Positions 60,692 to 64,000 of a DNA stretch of 64,000 bases are shown here, piece after piece. Both the position numbers and the translations under genes were made by a program. The notes below the pieces were generated by a model. It made no database searches. It had not been told where the DNA came from and was given only the letters and a program-made list of their open reading frames with translations. The number at the start of each line of letters is the position of its first letter. Within the stretch, counting starts at the first letter, position 1. Origin of the DNA: Pseudomonas sp. P5_109 (GTDB lineage Bacteria; Pseudomonadota; Gammaproteobacteria; Pseudomonadales; Pseudomonadaceae); contig NZ_CP125380.1 in assembly GCF_034009455.1 (NCBI RefSeq), forward strand, positions 6,236,001 through 6,300,000. The letters run 5' to 3'.

Positions 60692-60716
60692 GAGCGCTTA
60701 CAGCTCTCGCTAAAAA

Positions 60717-60801
<85 letters not shown>

Positions 60802-60814
60802 TAAGCGAGCCGGC

Positions 60815-60842
60815 ATTCTACATCATGCCAGCCTTCTGTCAA
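60815..60842 (-). promoter_or_regulatory. Promoter of the Tyr-Gly-Thr tRNA operon
   Basis: On the minus strand TTGACA (60837-60842) and TAGAAT (60815-60820) are 16 bases apart. The GC-rich discriminator (GCCGGC) after the -10 suits stringent control by ppGpp. Confidence 0.88.
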
Positions 60843-60943
60843 GCATTTTCTCAATCAAATCTTGAGGTTAGCTGCGTTGACCTCGCTTCACATCGTTAAC
60901 CGTTTCCGGTGTTCGCTGTGGAGCGGGCGCCATTCTATGCAAA

Positions 60944-61384
60944 CTATTCAGCGGGCGCAACCCCCTCGCACGGCATTATTTTATGTTTTAACTCATTGAA
61001 TTCTTTAGAAAGGTTTTGCAGCTGCAGATCGTCCAGCCAACGCCGGCTTTCCGGTGCGATACGCACCCAATACCCCGCGCTTTCAGCTGCAGCTTTAGGC
61101 AGGGACTGATACTTGACCTCCATCCCGCTTAGACGACGCTCAACCGCCTGCGCGGCCTCCTGGCGCGTATAGCCGCCCAGATAAAGGCAGCCATTGTCTG
61201 TCGAGACAGTCTTACCCTTGTCTTTGGAGACGTCACTTGCTTCGCTCAACAAGCGGATATCTTGCTGAGACCCGCGATACAGACTCAAAGGCGTGACATC
61301 CTTCGCACGCAAAGGAGCCTCTTGTTGATGCCAGATGTAGTAGAAGCCATTGAGGACAAGCAGCAGCAGAAACAACCAACGCAT
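60944..61384 (-). CDS. Small SPOR-like membrane-anchored protein of unknown function
   Basis: This 146-residue protein begins MRWLFLLLLVLNGFYYIWHQ, a single N-terminal membrane anchor, and the rest is likely periplasmic. The C-terminal half (CLYLGGYTRQEAAQAVERRL, then YWVRIAPES) resembles the SPOR peptidoglycan-binding fold, in which LGxYxxxxxAxxxxxxL precedes a short YxVxxGP-like strand. I choose 61384 rather than an ATG at 61516 inside coaX. It is 7 bp after coaX, in the birA-coaX operon. A role at the cell envelope is inferred from the fold only. Confidence 0.75.
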   Translation of the reverse strand: MRWLFLLLLVLNGFYYIWHQQEAPLRAKDVTPLSLYRGSQQDIRLLSEASDVSKDKGKTVSTDNGCLYLGGYTRQEAAQAVERRLSGMEVKYQSLPKAAAESAGYWVRIAPESRRWLDDLQLQNLSKEFNELKHKIMPCEGVAPAE

Positions 61385-61391
61385 AAAAACC

Positions 61392-62141
61392 TCAGGACAA
61401 GGGACAGGCCATGGCCAATCCAACAAACACCAAGTCCGGAACAACCCTGGCGTGAGGCACGACCTCAGCAACCAGGCTCGCATCCCCCCCAGTGAGGAAT
61501 ACGGCAAAGTCCTCACCCCAGTAGCTGCGCGCCAATTCGAGCTGGGTCAGCACGAAGCCGCGCAACATCAACAGACAACCACGCTCTACAGCCTCGACAG
61601 TCGCGCGACCAGGAACAAGACTTTCCTGAGCCTGCTCGGCTGCCAGATCCCCATAACGAATTTTGCGAGTGTGCGTGCGCAACTGGTTGCGCATCAACGG
61701 CATCCCCGGACAGATGAAACCACCCAGGTGCTCTCCATCCGCCGCGACAAAGTCAGCGGTCACGGCCGTACCGAAATCGAGCACCAGGCACGCACCTGAA
61801 GCGAGATGAAAACCTCCGAGCATTGCCAGCCACCGATCCAGCCCCAGCCGCTCAAACTCTTCATACCCATTGCGCACGCCTGACATTTCGCGCGCAGGCG
61901 CTGCGCACACAACTGGCACATCAAAGGTATCGCCGAGCAAAGACGTCAGCGCTGCGGTTTCCTCCGCGGTCCTGACACTCACCAACCGGCAAAACGTGAG
62001 GGCAAGCCCTTTGAGCGCCCCCAACCCCTCCAGCAATCCAAGATCGGAATCGACGACCCCCTCACCCAGCACCTGCCCGGCATTTGCGGCAAGCACACGC
62101 CACTTGATGAAACTATTCCCACAATCGAGCTCAAGAATCAT
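61392..62141 (-). CDS. coaX: Type III pantothenate kinase
   Basis: This 249-residue ASKHA-fold enzyme phosphorylates pantothenate in the first step of coenzyme A synthesis. [16 protein letters not shown] gives the N-terminal Asp phosphate-binding loop; [12 protein letters not shown] and [15 protein letters not shown] give the substrate and second phosphate loops. Type III is insensitive to CoA feedback and to pantothenamides. The start is ATG at 62141 (a GTG codon precedes it) and overlaps the birA end by 11 bp. Confidence 0.95.
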   Translation of the reverse strand: MILELDCGNSFIKWRVLAANAGQVLGEGVVDSDLGLLEGLGALKGLALTFCRLVSVRTAEETAALTSLLGDTFDVPVVCAAPAREMSGVRNGYEEFERLGLDRWLAMLGGFHLASGACLVLDFGTAVTADFVAADGEHLGGFICPGMPLMRNQLRTHTRKIRYGDLAAEQAQESLVPGRATVEAVERGCLLMLRGFVLTQLELARSYWGEDFAVFLTGGDASLVAEVVPHARVVPDLVFVGLAMACPLS

Positions 62142-63090
62142 CACGCAACCTCAGGCTCAACTCACCACCACTGAAGACTTTCTCCACGCCATCCACCTTC
62201 AGGCGCAAGGCGCCCTGGCCATCAATGCCCAGCACTTCACCATCAATTTGATTGACGCCGGCAATCAACGACACGCTTCGCCCCTGCCACAGGTGATTTT
62301 GCTCCCACTCTGACTGGATGGCCAAAAAGCCACCCGCCTGGTGACGAGCCAGGTATCGCTGCAGCGTCTCCCCCAACACCGCGACCAATTGGTTGCGATC
62401 AAACAATTTGCCTGACTCGAGCCGCAGGGATGTCCATTGCTGGTCCACCTCTTCTGCGGACTGCATGTTCACATTGATTCCAACCCCCAGGACCACGTGA
62501 CACACATCAGCAGGATCACCAACCAACTCGAGCAGTATTCCCGCGATTTTTTTCTGACCTACAAGGACATCGTTCGGCCATTTCAATCCAGCGGATGCAA
62601 CACCGAGTTCACGCAACGTCTGCAACACTGCGAGCCCAACGACGAGACTCAAGCCTTCCAACTGGCGCATCCCGCCATCAATGCGCAGCACCAGGCTGTA
62701 ATAGACGTTTTCTGCGAACGGACTGACCCACTTGCGACCACGTCGCCCGCGACCGGCTGTCTGCCGCTCCGAAAGCACCACAAACGGTGCCGTTTGCCCG
62801 CGCTCAATAGCGCGCAGCGCTTCGGCATTAGTCGAGTCGATTGAGTCGTGAACCTGGACAGGCCAGGCGCAAGAGTGCGCCTGAGCGCTTATCTCGGCAG
62901 GATCGAGCAGCGCTAATGGCGCGGACAATTGATAGCCGCGCCCACGAACCTTATGAATAGACAACCCCAGCTCAGCCTCTAAATGCTGAAGCTGCTTCCA
63001 CACGGCACTACGACTGACGCCCAGGGCAGCACCCAACGCCTGACCCGAATGGAATCGGCCATCTTTAAGAAGCTTTAACAACGTCAGCAT
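62131..63090 (-). CDS. birA: Bifunctional biotin ligase/repressor BirA
   Basis: This 319-residue protein has an N-terminal winged helix ([20 protein letters not shown]) and a ligase domain with the biotin-AMP loop [15 protein letters not shown] and the [20 protein letters not shown] segment. It joins biotin to acetyl-CoA carboxylase and represses biotin genes when ligase demand is low. It lies next to the rRNA operon, a known position in Pseudomonas, and is followed by coaX. Confidence 0.96.
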   Translation of the reverse strand: MLTLLKLLKDGRFHSGQALGAALGVSRSAVWKQLQHLEAELGLSIHKVRGRGYQLSAPLALLDPAEISAQAHSCAWPVQVHDSIDSTNAEALRAIERGQTAPFVVLSERQTAGRGRRGRKWVSPFAENVYYSLVLRIDGGMRQLEGLSLVVGLAVLQTLRELGVASAGLKWPNDVLVGQKKIAGILLELVGDPADVCHVVLGVGINVNMQSAEEVDQQWTSLRLESGKLFDRNQLVAVLGETLQRYLARHQAGGFLAIQSEWEQNHLWQGRSVSLIAGVNQIDGEVLGIDGQGALRLKVDGVEKVFSGGELSLRLRDDS

Positions 63091-63185
63091 GCAGGTCTCG
63101 CCTCACAATGAGGCCCGCATGATAGCCACGCGCCGAGCGATTGCATAGAAATCCAGTAGTCGTGGCTTTTCTTCGGCCAAAAACA

Positions 63186-63217
63186 AAACCCCTACCTGCA
63201 TACGCAGATAGGGGTTT
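63186..63217 (-). terminator. Terminator of the rRNA operon
   Basis: In the minus strand AAACCCCTATCTGC (63204-63217) pairs with GCAGGTAGGGGTTT (63186-63199) with one mismatch and a 4-base loop, followed by TTGTTTTTGG. It lies about 10 bases after the 5S rRNA. Confidence 0.93.
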
Positions 63218-63229
63218 CGGAATTTAATC

Positions 63230-63345
63230 TTGACGATGACCTACTCTCACATGGGGAAACCCCACACTACCATCGGCGATGCATCGTTTCACTGCTGAGT
63301 TCGGGATGGGATCAGGTGGTTCCAACGCTCTATGGTCGTCAAGAA
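63230..63345 (-). rRNA. rrf: 5S ribosomal RNA
   Basis: The minus strand contains TTGGAACCACCTGATCCCAT and CCGAACTCAGCAGTGAAACG and GCCGATGGTAGTGTGGGGTT, as in Pseudomonas 5S rRNA. The ends TTCTTGACG and CGTCAAGA pair to form helix I. Ends are set by this pairing and could be off by 1 to 3 bases. Confidence 0.95.
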
Positions 63346-63499
63346 ATTCGGGTACTGAGTCGTGGCCAGTTGGCCGCGCTTCAGCAAATTGGGTATGTGA
63401 TAGCTTGGTGTTTTGTGAGTATTTCGAACTTTCGGTTCTTTCGTCTTCACACACCGCAATCTGATGCTCTTTCGAGTAGTCAAATTGCTTGGGTGTTAT

Positions 63500-64000
<501 letters not shown>

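Noticed and set aside
60944..61516. A 190-residue version of the SPOR-like protein starting inside coaX
   Set aside because: The ATG at 61384 gives a clean membrane anchor, and the longer version has unlikely residues from an out-of-frame coaX segment.

Overview
The window is chromosomal DNA from a Pseudomonas of the fluorescens group. The evidence is the near-identity of its ribosomal, RNA polymerase and housekeeping proteins to that genus, the many 5'-GTGGGAGCGGGCTTGCTCGC-type REP elements typical of fluorescens-group genomes, a single fluorescens-type EF-Tu gene, and gene orders that match two P. aeruginosa neighbourhoods as I know them (the PA4061-PA4069 and PA4232-PA4281 regions). I see no prophage, integrase, complete insertion sequence or CRISPR array.

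Region 1 (1 to about 7 kb) opens with the tail of a CnoX/YbbN-type thioredoxin. A zinc-starvation-type operon follows: a His-rich periplasmic DUF2796 protein behind a Zur-like palindrome, a MacB/LolD-like ATPase, an FtsX-type permease and a secreted DUF3299 protein. Next come an OmpW/OprG porin with an almost perfect Anr box at the class II position, and two nucleotide-sugar epimerase-like genes read in the opposite direction.

Region 2 (7 to 22.6 kb) is accessory and mosaic. It holds a 1440-residue Lhr helicase, a large MscS-family channel, a decayed MFS-transporter scrap between two REP doublets, a tightly overlapping four-gene operon (DUF72, YbhP-like nuclease, ClsB-like cardiolipin synthase, YbhN-like membrane protein), an alpha/beta hydrolase coupled to a DUF3182 protein, and a GlxA/AraC regulator divergent from a cysteine hydrolase. 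All of the REP doublets that I found are in the first 21 kb.

Region 3 (22.6 to 29.7 kb) is the ssb - yajR / uvrA - ftnA (bfrA) - katA block: DNA repair next to iron storage and peroxide defence.

Region 4 (29.9 to 59.9 kb) is one long minus-strand run of translation and transcription genes. In transcription order it is secE-nusG, rplK-rplA, rplJ-rplL-rpoB-rpoC, rpsL-rpsG-fusA-tuf, the S10 and spc operons (rpsJ to rpmJ) and the alpha operon (rpsM-rpsK-rpsD-rpoA-rplQ). Clear sigma-70 promoters or terminators mark several of the boundaries.

Region 5 (60.2 to 64 kb) holds tRNA-Trp, tRNA-Thr, tRNA-Gly and tRNA-Tyr without the tufB copy seen at this place in many gammaproteobacteria, then a small SPOR-like protein, coaX, birA, and the 3' end of an rRNA operon (5S and partial 23S).

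Most of the window is conserved core genome. The parts most worth a second look are the metal-linked ABC operon, the DUF72-nuclease-cardiolipin synthase-YbhN operon, a hairpin that would hide the ribosome binding site of the DUF3182 gene, the structured rpsN-rpsH gap, and the terminator-plus-promoter that fills the missing tufB position.
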